Below the pieces are notes generated by a model. The model did no database searches. It was not told where the DNA came from and saw only the letters and a list, made by a program, of their open reading frames with translations. From Bifidobacterium miconis (lineage in GTDB: Bacteria > Actinomycetota > Actinomycetes > Actinomycetales > Bifidobacteriaceae): DNA of 64,000 nucleotides. Below are positions 43,128 to 52,460 of this stretch, in pieces. Each line of letters opens with the position of its first letter. Positions within the stretch are counted from its first letter, which is position 1. The stretch spans positions 1 to 64,000 of the forward strand of contig NZ_JAHBBH010000006.1 in NCBI RefSeq assembly GCF_019331735.1, in the 5' to 3' direction. Position numbers and translations under genes: made by a program.

Positions 43128-44126
43128 ATGGGCGACGCAAACGACGGTGCGGTGCTGGACATGCTGGAACGGATCCGCGGCGAAGTGGCCGTGGTCGGGT
43201 CGATGAACGCGGACTATACGGTCGTGACCGAACGGCTGCCGCGGCCGGGGGAGACCGTGAACGGCGGGCCGCTCACGATCCTGCCCGGCGGCAAATCGGG
43301 CAACCAGGCCGCGTCCGCCGCGCGACTCGGCGCCCACGTGCGACTGTTCGGCGCGGTCGGCGGCGACGCGAACGCCGACTTCCTGCTCGGCGAACTCGGC
43401 AAAGCCGGCGTGGACACTGCCAACGTGCGCCACGTGCCCGGGCCCAGCGGCACCACCGTCATCACCGTGGACGCGCACGGCGAAAACACGATCGTCTACT
43501 CGCCCGGCTCCAACGCGCAGGTGGACGCCGACTACATCGCCTCGTCACGCGACGCGCTCACCGCCGCCGGCGTGCTCGGTCTGTGCCTCGAAAGCCCGAT
43601 GGACACGGTCGTCGCGGCCGCGCGCATCGCGCACGACGCCGGACTGACCGTGCTCGTCAACAACTCGCCGTTCGTGCCGCGACTGCCGCGCGAATTGGTC
43701 GACGCGGCCGACATCCTGCTCGTCAACGAGCATGAGATGGCGCAGATGCTCGGCGTCGACGAGCCGGCCGACGGCGACTGGAGCGGGTTCGACTGGGCGG
43801 ATGCGCGGGAACGCATGGCCGGGCTCGGGTTTGATCGGGCGATCGTCACGCTCGGCGGGGATGGATCGGTGATTCTGGATGCGACGGGGGAGCGTGGCTC
43901 TGATTCTGGGATCACGCGCATTGCGCCGGTTCGGGTTGAGGCCGTTGACACCACCGGGTGCGGTGATGCGTTCATGGGCACCGTGCTGGCGGGGCTGGCC
44001 TCCGGCTTTGCGCTGGATGACGCGGCGCGGCTTGGCTCGTATGTGGCCGCTTATGCGGCGACCGGGTATGGGGCGCAGGCTTCGTATGGTACGGCGGAGC
44101 AGGTGCGGGAGCGGTTCGATAAATGA
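43128..44126 (+). CDS. rbsK: Ribokinase (PfkB family)
   Basis: 332 residues, cytoplasmic. N-terminal VVGSMNADYTV, the substrate motif PGGKSGNQAASAARLGA, and the C-terminal catalytic signature DTTGCGDAFMG (Asp base and anion hole). Motifs fit ribokinase rather than fructokinase. The nucleoside hydrolase gene 121 bp downstream would release ribose as its substrate. GAAAGGAAC precedes ATG 43128; an extra 20 N-terminal residues precede the usual family start. The phased TTATGA repeats form its promoter region. Confidence 0.92.
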   Translation: MGDANDGAVLDMLERIRGEVAVVGSMNADYTVVTERLPRPGETVNGGPLTILPGGKSGNQAASAARLGAHVRLFGAVGGDANADFLLGELGKAGVDTANVRHVPGPSGTTVITVDAHGENTIVYSPGSNAQVDADYIASSRDALTAAGVLGLCLESPMDTVVAAARIAHDAGLTVLVNNSPFVPRLPRELVDAADILLVNEHEMAQMLGVDEPADGDWSGFDWADARERMAGLGFDRAIVTLGGDGSVILDATGERGSDSGITRIAPVRVEAVDTTGCGDAFMGTVLAGLASGFALDDAARLGSYVAAYAATGYGAQASYGTAEQVRERFDK

Positions 44127-44246
44127 AGAACGGTTGAATTCTGGGGGCGGTGGCGGGGAAAGGCTTGGCGGGGCGGCGCTGCGGCGATACGCTGAACGTG
44201 GACAGTAGTGGCTGATTCGGATTCGGCAATGGCAAAGGAGGCCATC

Positions 44247-45236
44247 ATGAAGAACATCATTCTCGACCTGGACACCGGCATCGACGACACGCTCGCGATC
44301 GCGTACGCGCTCGGCAACCCTGAAGCCAAGCTCATCGGCATCACCGGAACCTACGGCAACGTGACCGTCGATCAGGGCGTACGCAACGCGCTCGCCGTCA
44401 CCGAACTGTTCGGGCATCCCGAAGTGCCCGTCTATCGCGGCATCGACCATCCCGAAGCCAAGGAAACGTTCGCGGTCAGCCAAGGATCGGCGTTCATCCA
44501 CGGCGCGAACGGCGTCGGCGACGTCGACATCCCCGACGCCAAGCGCAGCGCGGAAAGCGAACCGGCTGTCGACTTCATCATCGACGCGGCCAAAACCTAC
44601 GGCAAGGAACTCACGTACGTGCCGACCGGCGCGATGACCAACATCGCCGCAGCGCTGCGCCGCGCGCCCGAAATCCGCAACCTGATCGGCGACATCGTGC
44701 TCATGGGCGGCGCGCTCACCGTACCCGGCAACGTGAACGCGTGGACCGAGGCGAACATTTCGCAGGATCCGGAAGCCGCCGACTACCTGTTCCGCTCCGG
44801 CGTGCGCACCGAAATGATCGGCCTCGACGTGACCATGCAGACGCTGCTCACGCGTGCCGAAACCGCGCAATGGCGCGAACTCGGCACGCCGGCCGGCCGG
44901 TTCCTCGCCGACATGACCGACTACTACATCGCCGCATACGAGAAAACCGCGCCGGGGCTCGGTGGCTGCGGCCTGCACGATCCGCTCGCCGTCGCCACGG
45001 CGATCGATCCGACGCTCGTCGCCACGCTGCCGATCAACCTCAAGGTCGAGCTCGACGGGCCGACGCGCGGACGCACCATCGGCGACTACGACCGGCTCAA
45101 CGATCCGTTCAAGACCACGAGCGTCGCGATCGCGGTCAACAAGTCGCGCTTCCTCGACGACTTCATGCGTCGCGTCACGTCCGTGGCGACGGCGTCCGCC
45201 GGTCAGGACGGGGAGGACGTGCGCGCGCAGGCGTGA
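44247..45236 (+). CDS. Inosine-uridine-type nucleoside hydrolase
   Basis: 329 residues. The calcium-binding motif DLDTGIDDTLAI (DTDxGxDD form) at the N-terminus, VPTGAMTNIA, and the active-site His in GGCGLHDPLA identify the IunH/RihC family, which splits nucleosides into base and ribose. AAAGGAGGCC gives an ideal ribosome binding site for ATG 44247. With ribokinase upstream it forms a nucleoside salvage pair. Base specificity cannot be read from sequence. Confidence 0.93.
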   Translation: MKNIILDLDTGIDDTLAIAYALGNPEAKLIGITGTYGNVTVDQGVRNALAVTELFGHPEVPVYRGIDHPEAKETFAVSQGSAFIHGANGVGDVDIPDAKRSAESEPAVDFIIDAAKTYGKELTYVPTGAMTNIAAALRRAPEIRNLIGDIVLMGGALTVPGNVNAWTEANISQDPEAADYLFRSGVRTEMIGLDVTMQTLLTRAETAQWRELGTPAGRFLADMTDYYIAAYEKTAPGLGGCGLHDPLAVATAIDPTLVATLPINLKVELDGPTRGRTIGDYDRLNDPFKTTSVAIAVNKSRFLDDFMRRVTSVATASAGQDGEDVRAQA

Positions 45237-45258
45237 CGCTTCCGTTGTCGCGCACACG

Positions 45259-45299
45259 GCGTTATTATCATTAACTGATTGTTATTGATAATAACGCCG
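45259..45299. promoter_or_regulatory. Tandem Zur boxes in the zur promoter
   Basis: GTTATTATCATTAAC and the perfect 6-3-6 dyad GTTATTGATAATAAC lie side by side and together form a 13-bp inverted repeat (GGCGTTATTATCA at 45259 / TGATAATAACGCC at 45287). The site overlaps the expected promoter, fitting autoregulation by the Fur-type protein that follows. Confidence 0.8.
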
Positions 45300-45335
45300 A
45301 CGCGACAGGCCGCCGGCTCGGCCAAGGAAGTGGAC

Positions 45336-45731
45336 ATGGCGACAAACGGACCGGTGAGGCACACACGGCAGAAGGACGCCGTGATGCAGCGGCTGCGCGA
45401 ATGCGACGATTTCGTCTCCGCGCAGGAACTGCACCGCAAACTCGACGACGAGGGCACCAAAATCGGGCTGGCCACCGTCTATCGGCAGCTCAACGCGCTC
45501 GTCGATTCCGGCGCGGCCGACACGATACGGCTCGACGGCCAGCAGCTGTTCCGCCTGTGCGGCGAGGATGCGCACCACCACCATCTCGTATGCCGCAAAT
45601 GCGGCAAAACCGTGGAAATCGATCCGCCGAGCGAGGCGTGGCTGCGCAAGATTGCCACGAACCACGGATTCACCGTCGAATCGCACACGCTCGAAGTGTT
45701 CGGGCTGTGCCCTGAGTGCCAGCGGGACTGA
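45336..45731 (+). CDS. zur: Fur-family regulator, probably Zur
   Basis: 131 residues. HTH with ATVYRQLNALVDSGAADTI, the metal-binding HHHH run and the structural zinc site CRKCGK ... CPEC. The TGATAATNATTATCA-like sites at its own promoter and at the zinc-binding lipoprotein gene downstream favour zinc sensing over iron. ATG 45336 follows AAGGAAGTGG; the frame is open upstream through the operator, which cannot be coding. Confidence 0.9.
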   Translation: MATNGPVRHTRQKDAVMQRLRECDDFVSAQELHRKLDDEGTKIGLATVYRQLNALVDSGAADTIRLDGQQLFRLCGEDAHHHHLVCRKCGKTVEIDPPSEAWLRKIATNHGFTVESHTLEVFGLCPECQRD

Positions 45732-45744
45732 GGGGATTCGGAAT

Positions 45745-45841
45745 CGCGCTATTGCGTGATGCGATTTTTGCAAGCGACACTGGCGTGCCGCGACGCTCCC
45801 TCAGTCACGCTTCGCGTGACAGCTCCCTCAGCCGAGGGAGC
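45745..45841 (+). repeat. MITE-B left half (copy 4)
   Basis: GGAATCGCGCTATTGCGTGA and GACGCTCCCTCAGTCACGC with CTCCCTCAGCCGAGGGAG match the left part and core of MITE-B; the right terminus is missing and is replaced by the tandem repeats that follow. Confidence 0.7.
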
Positions 45842-46152
45842 CCGAGGCTCCGCCAGCTTTATGGGCGTTTATAGGAGAGGGGCAAGCGGTAGCGAGCCGG
45901 CAGCATAGTCGGCCGAAGGATGTCCTTTGTTGCGGGGCGCCGAGGCTCCGCCAGCTTTATGGGCGTTTATAGGAGAGGGGCAAGCGGTAGCGAGCCGGCA
46001 GCATAGTCGGCCGAAGGATGTCCTTTGTTGCGGGGCGCCGAGGCTCCGCCAGCTTTATGGGCGTTTGTAGGAGAGGGACGAGCGACGGCGAGCCAACAAT
46101 ACAGTCAGCCGAAGGCTGCCCTTTACTGGGGGCGCCGAGGCTCCGCCAGCTT
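45842..46152 (+). repeat. 98-bp tandem repeat, three units and a partial fourth
   Basis: Units begin with CCGAGGCTCCGCCAGC at 45842, 45940 and 46038, and a partial one at 46135. Units one and two are identical over their full length as far as I can compare; unit three differs at many positions (for example CGAGCGACGGCGAGCC). The shared start is the right core of MITE-B. Confidence 0.9.
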
Positions 46153-46215
46153 CAGGGTGTGTTGACAAACCTGTTTTCTGAGATTTTTTAGTTGGAGGAC
46201 ACGCCGTTTTTTCTT

Positions 46216-46245
46216 TGATAATGATAATGAGTCTCATTTATGATG
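46216..46245. promoter_or_regulatory. Zur box before the zinc-binding lipoprotein
   Basis: TGATAATGATAATGAGTCTC followed by ATTTATGATG is a Fur/Zur-type dyad (AATGAG/CTCATT centre). It lies 52 bp upstream of the start codon. Confidence 0.8.
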
Positions 46246-46297
46246 TATGGTGGTGGAGTCAACCGGAACACATGACTGTAGAAGAGGAACGCACGGT

Positions 46298-47227
46298 ATG
46301 ACTGCATGGAAGAAACTCACGACGATGGCAATGGCCGCAACGATGGCCGCGGTGATGATGACCGGACTGGCCGGCTGCGGAACGGCGGCGGCCGGCGGCG
46401 ACGGGAACGCCGCGGCGTCGGCGAACGGCGGGACCGGCGACGGCAGGATCGCCGTCGTCGCGTCGATCAACCAGTGGGGATCCGTCGCGGCCGAACTCGG
46501 CGGCGACCACGTCAACGTGACCAACATCATGACCAAGACCAACGTCGAAGCGCACGACTACGAGCCGACCAGCCAGGACGTCGCCAAATTCGGCAAGGCC
46601 GCGGTCGCCGTCGTCAACGGGGCCGACTACGACCCGTGGGCATCCAAGGCCGCCAAGTCGACCAAGGCGACGCTCGTCGACGCGGCGGACGCGGCCGGCA
46701 TCAAGGCCGGCGACAATCCGCACGTCTGGTTCTCCGCGGCGGCGCGCAACGCGGCCGCCGACGCGATCACCGCCGCCTATCAGCAAGCCGATCCGGGCAA
46801 CAAGAACGCCTACGAACAGCTCAACCGAGCGTGGCACGAGCGCGAAAGCAAGCTCGAAACCAGCATCAAGGACACTGCGGCCAAGACCAAGGGCAAGTCG
46901 TACGCCGCCACCGAATCCGTCGCATGGTATCTCGCCGACGACCTCGGCATGACCGACGCCACGCCGAAGGGCTACGCGCAAGCGTCCGCCAACGAAAGCG
47001 AGCCGACCCCCGCCGACATCAAGGACTTCCAGGACGCGCTCAAGGGCGGCAAGATCTCGATGCTCGTCTACAACACGCAGGAGGCCAACTCCACCACCGA
47101 CCAGATCACGTCCGCCGCAAAGAGCGCCGACGTGCCGATCGTCGAACTCACCGAGCAGATGCCCGCCGAATACGACGATCTGCTCGACTGGATGAGCGCG
47201 CTCGTCGGCCAGTTCGCCAAGGCGTGA
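46298..47227 (+). CDS. znuA: Zinc ABC transporter substrate-binding lipoprotein (ZnuA-like)
   Basis: 309 residues. Lipobox TGLAGC (Cys about 27), a Gly/Ala linker, then a cluster A-I metal-binding fold: VVASINQWGSVA, the metal-binding His in NVEAHDYEP, NPHVWFS, and late Glu/Asp positions (VYNTQEANS). No long His-rich loop is present. ATG 46298 follows GAGGAAC. The Zur box upstream supports zinc. Its ATPase and permease are not adjacent, so it must cooperate with components elsewhere. Confidence 0.9.
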   Translation: MTAWKKLTTMAMAATMAAVMMTGLAGCGTAAAGGDGNAAASANGGTGDGRIAVVASINQWGSVAAELGGDHVNVTNIMTKTNVEAHDYEPTSQDVAKFGKAAVAVVNGADYDPWASKAAKSTKATLVDAADAAGIKAGDNPHVWFSAAARNAAADAITAAYQQADPGNKNAYEQLNRAWHERESKLETSIKDTAAKTKGKSYAATESVAWYLADDLGMTDATPKGYAQASANESEPTPADIKDFQDALKGGKISMLVYNTQEANSTTDQITSAAKSADVPIVELTEQMPAEYDDLLDWMSALVGQFAKA

Positions 47228-47307
47228 TGCCGCCAAAGCGTAGCGGCTCTGGTGTTGCGCTGTTCCTGCTCGTACACCCGTCGTCGCGTATATGTCGCGC
47301 ATATGAT

Positions 47308-47357
47308 GTGGCGGTTTTGACTCGCTGACGATGCTGCGAGCGAGTCAAAACCGCCAC
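47308..47357. terminator. Perfect 19-bp hairpin after znuA
   Basis: GTGGCGGTTTTGACTCGCT pairs without mismatch with its complement at 47339-47357; loop 12 bases. No trailing T run beyond the stem, but it is the strongest simple hairpin in this stretch. Confidence 0.75.
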
Positions 47358-47425
47358 GCGACGGATCAGACCGACGGGCGTGGTTGAATGGAACCGAAAC
47401 GCAACCGCCGCGAAAAGGAGTGCCG

Positions 47426-48415
47426 ATGAGGGCCGTATACGCCGCAGGAATCAACGCCGACGATCCGCTCAGCGTGCTGGAAGTGGGGGAGCGGCCCGAG
47501 CCGGAACCCCGCCCGTACTGGTCGAGCGTGTCCGTCAAGGCCGCCACCGTCAACCACCACGACATCTGGAGCCTCAAGGGCGTGGGGCTTGCCGCCGAAC
47601 AGACGCCCATGATCCTCGGCACCGACGCAGCGGGCATCCTCGACGAGGACATTCCCGTGCGCAAGGGACTCAAGGCCGGCAGCGAAGTCGTCCTGTACAC
47701 GTTCGTCGGCACCGACGGCGCGGGCGTCATGCCCGGCGAGCGCCGCACCATCCTGTCCGAACAATACCAGGGCACCATGGCCGAACGCACGCAGGTGCCG
47801 AGCGCGAACGTGTTCGCCAAACCCGCGAATCTGAACCTCGACGAGGCCGCCGCGCTCGGCACCAGCTGGCTGACCGCCTACTCGCTCGTCTTCACCAGCG
47901 CGAACGTGAAGCCCGGCGACACGATCCTCGTGCAGGGCGCCGGCGGCGGCGTATCCACCGCGGCCATCCAGCTCGCGCACGCGGCCGGACTCGAGGTGTT
48001 CGTCACCTCGCGTTCGGAATCCAAGCGGACCAAGGCGCTGGACCTCGGCGCCGACGCGGCGTTCGAGCCGGGCGCGCGCCTGCCGCGCAAGGTCGACGCG
48101 GTCATCGAATCGGTGGGAGCGGCGACGTGGAGCCATTCGGTCAAATCGGTGCGGCCCGGCGGCACGATCGCGGTCTGCGGCGCGACCACCGGCGACCAGC
48201 CCGGCGCCGAACTCACGCGCATTTTCTTCCAGGACATCCGCGTGCAGGGCAACACGATGGGCTCGCGCGACGACTTCGCGCGCCTGCTGCGCTTCGTCGA
48301 ACACGCCGACCTGCATCCCGCGATCGACTCGACGTACGCGCTCGCCGACGCGCCCGCCGCGTTCGCCAAGGTGATTGACGGCGACGTGTTCGGCAAGGTC
48401 GTACTGCGCGTGTGA
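47426..48415 (+). CDS. MDR-superfamily NADPH oxidoreductase (quinone reductase-like)
   Basis: 329 residues. GroES-like N-terminal domain, TVNHHDIW, then a Rossmann domain with AAALGTSWLTAY and VQGAGGGVSTAAIQLA (NADPH loop). Structural and catalytic zinc cysteines of true alcohol dehydrogenases are lacking, which places it with quinone or enoyl reductases. AAAAGGAG precedes ATG 47426. It stands as a single gene; substrate unknown. Confidence 0.9.
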   Translation: MRAVYAAGINADDPLSVLEVGERPEPEPRPYWSSVSVKAATVNHHDIWSLKGVGLAAEQTPMILGTDAAGILDEDIPVRKGLKAGSEVVLYTFVGTDGAGVMPGERRTILSEQYQGTMAERTQVPSANVFAKPANLNLDEAAALGTSWLTAYSLVFTSANVKPGDTILVQGAGGGVSTAAIQLAHAAGLEVFVTSRSESKRTKALDLGADAAFEPGARLPRKVDAVIESVGAATWSHSVKSVRPGGTIAVCGATTGDQPGAELTRIFFQDIRVQGNTMGSRDDFARLLRFVEHADLHPAIDSTYALADAPAAFAKVIDGDVFGKVVLRV

Positions 48416-48604
48416 CGCGGCGGACGTTTCGCGGGTCGGCGGTCGGTGATCGGCGGTCGCAGGCCCGCGGAACGCCGATCATGAACGGTGTGACGGACGA
48501 TGGTGTGCGCGACGATCACGTCACAGACGATCCGGCGACGGTTGTGTGGCCGGCGTGCTAGTCTATGCCGACAGTTACGTATTCCTTCGACCGCGAGGTG
48601 AACC

Positions 48605-49129
48605 GTGTCCAATGCGCCGTCCCGGCATTTCCGCCATGCGACCATGCGCGATTTTCCGCAAATGCAGAAAATCTACGCGCACGCCCGCGAACTCATGGCC
48701 CGCAACGGCAATCCGACGCAGTGGGGCAACACGTTCCCGCGCGAGGAGGTCATCCTCGACGACATCGCGCAGGGGCGCACCATGCTGCTCGTCGACACGC
48801 TCGACGGGCACGAGCGCATCCTCGCGCAGTTCGCATTGTGCACGGGCGAGGATCCGACGTACAAAACCATCGACGGCGCGTGGCTGGACGACGACACGTA
48901 CGTGACCATCCACCGCATCGCCTCCGCCGGTCTCGTCAAGCACGCGGCGCGCGACTGCATCCGCTGGGCGCTCGAGCACTACGGCAACGTGCGCGCCGAC
49001 ACGCATCCCAACAACAAGGCCATGCAGCACGTGTTCGAAGCGAGCGGATTCGCGCGCTGCGGGCTCATCCAGCTCGTCGACCGGCCGACCGATACGACGC
49101 GCATCGCATACCAGCGGCACGAGTGGTGA
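48605..49129 (+). CDS. GNAT-family N-acetyltransferase
   Basis: 174 residues: RHATMRDFPQMQKIY at the N-terminus, the beta-bulge around YVTIHRIAS, and the acetyl-CoA region VRADTHPNNKAMQHVFEASG with GFARCG, all typical of RimJ/RimL-like small-molecule GNATs. Translation starts at GTG 48605 after GCGAGGTG. Substrate unknown. Confidence 0.88.
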   Translation: MSNAPSRHFRHATMRDFPQMQKIYAHARELMARNGNPTQWGNTFPREEVILDDIAQGRTMLLVDTLDGHERILAQFALCTGEDPTYKTIDGAWLDDDTYVTIHRIASAGLVKHAARDCIRWALEHYGNVRADTHPNNKAMQHVFEASGFARCGLIQLVDRPTDTTRIAYQRHEW

Positions 49130-49140
49130 GGCATAACAAC

Positions 49141-49231
49141 GACTGAGGGGTAGCTCGGAGATCGACGAACGATCTTCTGACTACCCCTCAGTCATGCCTG
49201 CGCATGACAGCTCCCCTGGCAAGGGGAGCTC
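49141..49231. terminator. Compound hairpin with MITE-A core between convergent genes
   Basis: GACTGAGGGGTAG (49141) pairs perfectly with CTACCCCTCAGTC (49181), with an inner GATCG/CGATC stem; the right arm is itself the start of a MITE-A core whose AGCTCCCCT/AGGGGAGCT hairpin follows to 49231. It separates the GNAT gene from the permease gene and should stop transcription both ways. Confidence 0.7.
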
Positions 49232-49265
49232 CTGTGGATGTTCTGGCCGTTGCGGCCTGACAGCG

Positions 49266-50690
49266 CTACTCGGCGGTCTTGTTGAGCTTGGAGCGCTTGC
49301 GGCTGTAGGCGAAGTAGACGACCAGGCCGAGGCCGAACCAGACGGCGAACCGCAGCCACGTCTCCCAGTTCAGGCCGGCGATCAGGATCAGGCAGAACAC
49401 GATCGCGCAGATCGGCGTGAACGGCACGAGCGGCGCGCGGAAGCCGCGGTGCGCGTCCGGCTGCGTCTTGCGCATCCACAGGATGCCGGCGGACACGATG
49501 ATGAACGCCGACAGCGTGCCGATGTTCACCAGCTCGAACAGCACGTTGATGTTGATGAAGCCGCCCGCCACCGCGGTCAGGATGCCGAAGAACCACGTGC
49601 CCTTGAACGGCGTGCGGTACTTCTCGTGCACATGGCCGAAGAACTCCGGGAACAGGCCGTCGCGGCTCATCGCGTAGCAGATGCGGGACTGGCCGTACAG
49701 CTGCACGAGCATCACCGTGGTCATGCCGATGAGCGCGCCGAGGTTGACGATGAACGCGAGCCAGTTCATGCCGGTCGCGAGGATCACGCCGGCCACCGGC
49801 GCGTCGATGAAGTTCGCGAACTCCTTGTACGGCACGATGCCGGTCATGATGAACGTCATGACGATGTACAGCACCGTCGAGACGGCCAGCGACAGCAGGA
49901 TGCCCTTCGGCAGCGTCTTGTTCGGCTCGACGGTCTCCTCGGCGGAGGACGAGACGGCGTCGAAGCCGATGAAGCTGAAGAACACGATCGACGCGGCCGG
50001 CACGATGCCGTACGGCTGGGTCGAACCGGGCTGGAACGTGTACACGCCGTACGGGGAGAACGGCTTCCAGTTGGAGGGGTTCACGTACCAGATGGTGCAC
50101 ACGATGAACAGCACGATGATCGCGAGCTTGATCATGACCATGATGTCGTTGGTCTTCTTCGTCTGGTTGATGCCGATCGACAGCACCCACGTGATGATCA
50201 GCACGATCACGAAACCGGGCAGGTTGAAGTATGTGGTCACGCCCGGCGTGGTGCCGTACGCGGCGGTCAGTTCGACCGGCAGGCTCAGTCCGAAGCCCTC
50301 AAGGAACTTGTTGAAATATCCCGACCAGCCGGCGGACACGGTGGCCGCCTGCAGCGCGTACTCAAGGATCAGATCCCAGCCGATCACGAACGCGATCAGC
50401 TCGCCGAAAGCTAGATACGAGTAGGAATAGGCGGAGCCGGACACCGGTGCCATCGACGCGAACTCCGCGTAGCACAGGCCGGCGAAACCGCAGCAGACCG
50501 CGGCCAGCAGGAACGACACGGACAGGGCCGGACCGGCGGTCAGCGCGCCCTTGCCGGTCAGCACGAAGATGCCGGTGCCGATGATCGCGCCGATGCCGAG
50601 CATCGTCAGATCGAACGTGTGCATCGTACGCTTTAATGGAGTGGATTCAGCGACCAGCTGATCCACCGATTTCTTGCGAAAAAGATCCAT
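49266..50690 (-). CDS. APC-family amino-acid permease (cationic type)
   Basis: 474 residues with twelve predicted membrane segments. The APC signature GIGAIIGTGIFVLTG in the first helix, FIGFDAVSSSAEET in the sixth, and PFTPICAI near the end match the CAT-like group that carries cationic or neutral amino acids. ATG 50690 is chosen because the conserved MDLFRKKSVDQLV start follows; the ribosome binding site is weak (GAGAGAAG). It diverges from alr. Substrate uncertain. Confidence 0.92.
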   Translation of the reverse strand: MDLFRKKSVDQLVAESTPLKRTMHTFDLTMLGIGAIIGTGIFVLTGKGALTAGPALSVSFLLAAVCCGFAGLCYAEFASMAPVSGSAYSYSYLAFGELIAFVIGWDLILEYALQAATVSAGWSGYFNKFLEGFGLSLPVELTAAYGTTPGVTTYFNLPGFVIVLIITWVLSIGINQTKKTNDIMVMIKLAIIVLFIVCTIWYVNPSNWKPFSPYGVYTFQPGSTQPYGIVPAASIVFFSFIGFDAVSSSAEETVEPNKTLPKGILLSLAVSTVLYIVMTFIMTGIVPYKEFANFIDAPVAGVILATGMNWLAFIVNLGALIGMTTVMLVQLYGQSRICYAMSRDGLFPEFFGHVHEKYRTPFKGTWFFGILTAVAGGFININVLFELVNIGTLSAFIIVSAGILWMRKTQPDAHRGFRAPLVPFTPICAIVFCLILIAGLNWETWLRFAVWFGLGLVVYFAYSRKRSKLNKTAE

Positions 50691-50977
50691 GAGTCTTCTC
50701 TCAATACGGAATGGATATGGGCTGGACCGGACGGTTTTCCGGGACCCCGGCACGCCTCAACGCCGGGAATCAGAACAGTTCGTGCCGGGAACGTTACGTC
50801 GGCTCGAACGATTGGTGACAGTGTATGGCCATGTTGTGGACAAGTCGTGGACATTCGCGGATTTTGTCTCAAGGCGTGGAACGGTCGCAGTGCGAACGCC
50901 TCGCGTTCGCCATATGCCCCGGCCATATGCCCGCCGCGCGGCGATTCGTGCGCGATTCGTCACAATGGCGCGCCACA
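50691..50977. other. Gap between the permease and alr
   Basis: The gap holds the two divergent promoters. Apart from weak -10-like words I see no gene, dyad or repeat that can be supported. Confidence 0.4.
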
Positions 50978-52345
50978 ATGGAGCGCATGACTCTCAATGC
51001 AGCACCGCAATGGCAATTCTCATCCCCGGCCGGCGAGGCCAACTACCGCGCCGCGCGCAAACGCTACCCCGCGCAGGCGATCGTCGATCTCGCCACGCTG
51101 CGGGACAACATGCGCCATCTGGTCGACGTGGTCGGCGGGCCGCATTCCGGCACCGCGGTCATGGGCGTCGTCAAGGCCGACGCATACGGCCACGGCCTGC
51201 TGCCGGCCGCGCTCGCCGCGCTCGCGGGCGGCGCGACCTGGCTCGGCACCGCGCAATCGCACGAGGCGCTGCTGCTGCGCAAGCTCGGCATCGGCCCCGA
51301 CCGCTGCCATATACTGACTTGGGTCTACAACGGCATGGAAGTGCCGTTCGACGAGCTCATCGCCAACGACATCGACGTGTCCGTCGGCTCGCTGCCCGGC
51401 ATCGACGCGGTCGCGGCCGCCGCGCGCAAGCTCGGCAAGCCCGCCCGCGTGCACGTCAAGGTCGACTCCGGATTCGGCCGCAACGGCTTCACCGAGGAAT
51501 CGTTCGACGCGGCGCTCGCCAAACTCGTGCCCCTCGCCAAGGAGGGCGTGCTGCACATCGTCGGCCAGTGGAGCCACCTCGCCGTCGCCGATTCGCCGGA
51601 CGTGCCCGAATTCGTCGCCTCCACCGACCGGCAGATCGCCAACTTCAACGCGTTCACCGCGCGCATGGAAGCCGCTGGAATCCCGCCGGAAATCCGCCAT
51701 CTGGCCAACACGGCGGCCACGCTGAACCGCCCCGAAATCCACTTCGAGCTCACGCGCCCCGGCATCGGCCTGTACGGCTACGAGCCCGATCCGGCCATGG
51801 GCACGCCTCGCGACTGGGATCTCAAGCCCGCCATGACCCTGCAGGCGCAGCTCGGCACCGTCAAGCACGTCGAAAAAGGCCACGGCATCTCCTACGGCCG
51901 CACCTACCTGACCCCCGACGACACGTCCACCGCGATCGTGCCGCTCGGCTACGCGGACGGCATCCACCGTTCCGCCTCCGGCTTCGACATGCAGGGTGCC
52001 AAGCACGTCGACAAGCCCGGCGGCCCCGTGCGCGTCATGACCGATGACGGCCCGAAGCTGTATCGCGTCTCGGGACGCGTGTGCATGGACCAGTTCATGA
52101 TCGACCTGCACGGATCGTGCGACGCGCTCGGCGTGCACGAAGGCGACACCGTCGAACTGTTCGGCCCGGGCCGCGGCGAGGAAGTCGCCGAACCGACCGC
52201 CGACGACTGGGCGCGCGCCGCCGACACGATCAGCTACGAGATCTTCACCTGCCTGCGCAACCGCATTCCGCGGCTCTATCTGCACGCCGCGGACGTGCTG
52301 TCGGCCGACGATCTCGCCAAGCTCGATCCGACGACGCTGCTGTAG
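50978..52345 (+). CDS. alr: Alanine racemase
   Basis: 455 residues, PLP enzyme making D-alanine for peptidoglycan. The PLP Lys is in VVKADAYGHG, with the Tyr-bearing SYGRTYL and PLGYADGIHR and the C-terminal Tyr/Met region SGRVCMDQFMID. Start: ATG 50978 or 50987; the GGAG in the first codons would serve the second, while the first would be nearly leaderless. An N-terminal extension of about 30 residues precedes the conserved barrel, as in other bifidobacteria. It is followed by dgt and dnaG on the same strand. Confidence 0.94.
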   Translation: MERMTLNAAPQWQFSSPAGEANYRAARKRYPAQAIVDLATLRDNMRHLVDVVGGPHSGTAVMGVVKADAYGHGLLPAALAALAGGATWLGTAQSHEALLLRKLGIGPDRCHILTWVYNGMEVPFDELIANDIDVSVGSLPGIDAVAAAARKLGKPARVHVKVDSGFGRNGFTEESFDAALAKLVPLAKEGVLHIVGQWSHLAVADSPDVPEFVASTDRQIANFNAFTARMEAAGIPPEIRHLANTAATLNRPEIHFELTRPGIGLYGYEPDPAMGTPRDWDLKPAMTLQAQLGTVKHVEKGHGISYGRTYLTPDDTSTAIVPLGYADGIHRSASGFDMQGAKHVDKPGGPVRVMTDDGPKLYRVSGRVCMDQFMIDLHGSCDALGVHEGDTVELFGPGRGEEVAEPTADDWARAADTISYEIFTCLRNRIPRLYLHAADVLSADDLAKLDPTTLL

Positions 52346-52373
52346 GCCGCGGCGAGTTGCTGATCGGCGAGCG

Positions 52374-52399
52374 ATCGACGATTGATATCGACGATTGAT
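52374..52399 (+). repeat. Perfect 13-bp tandem repeat before dgt
   Basis: ATCGACGATTGAT is repeated head to tail (52374 and 52387), followed by related words (CGATGAC, CGACGACTGACGG). Confidence 0.7.
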
Positions 52400-52460
52400 C
52401 GATGACTTGACGACGGCCGACTGTAGAGACGACTTATCGACGACTGACGGCAGGAGAGCG

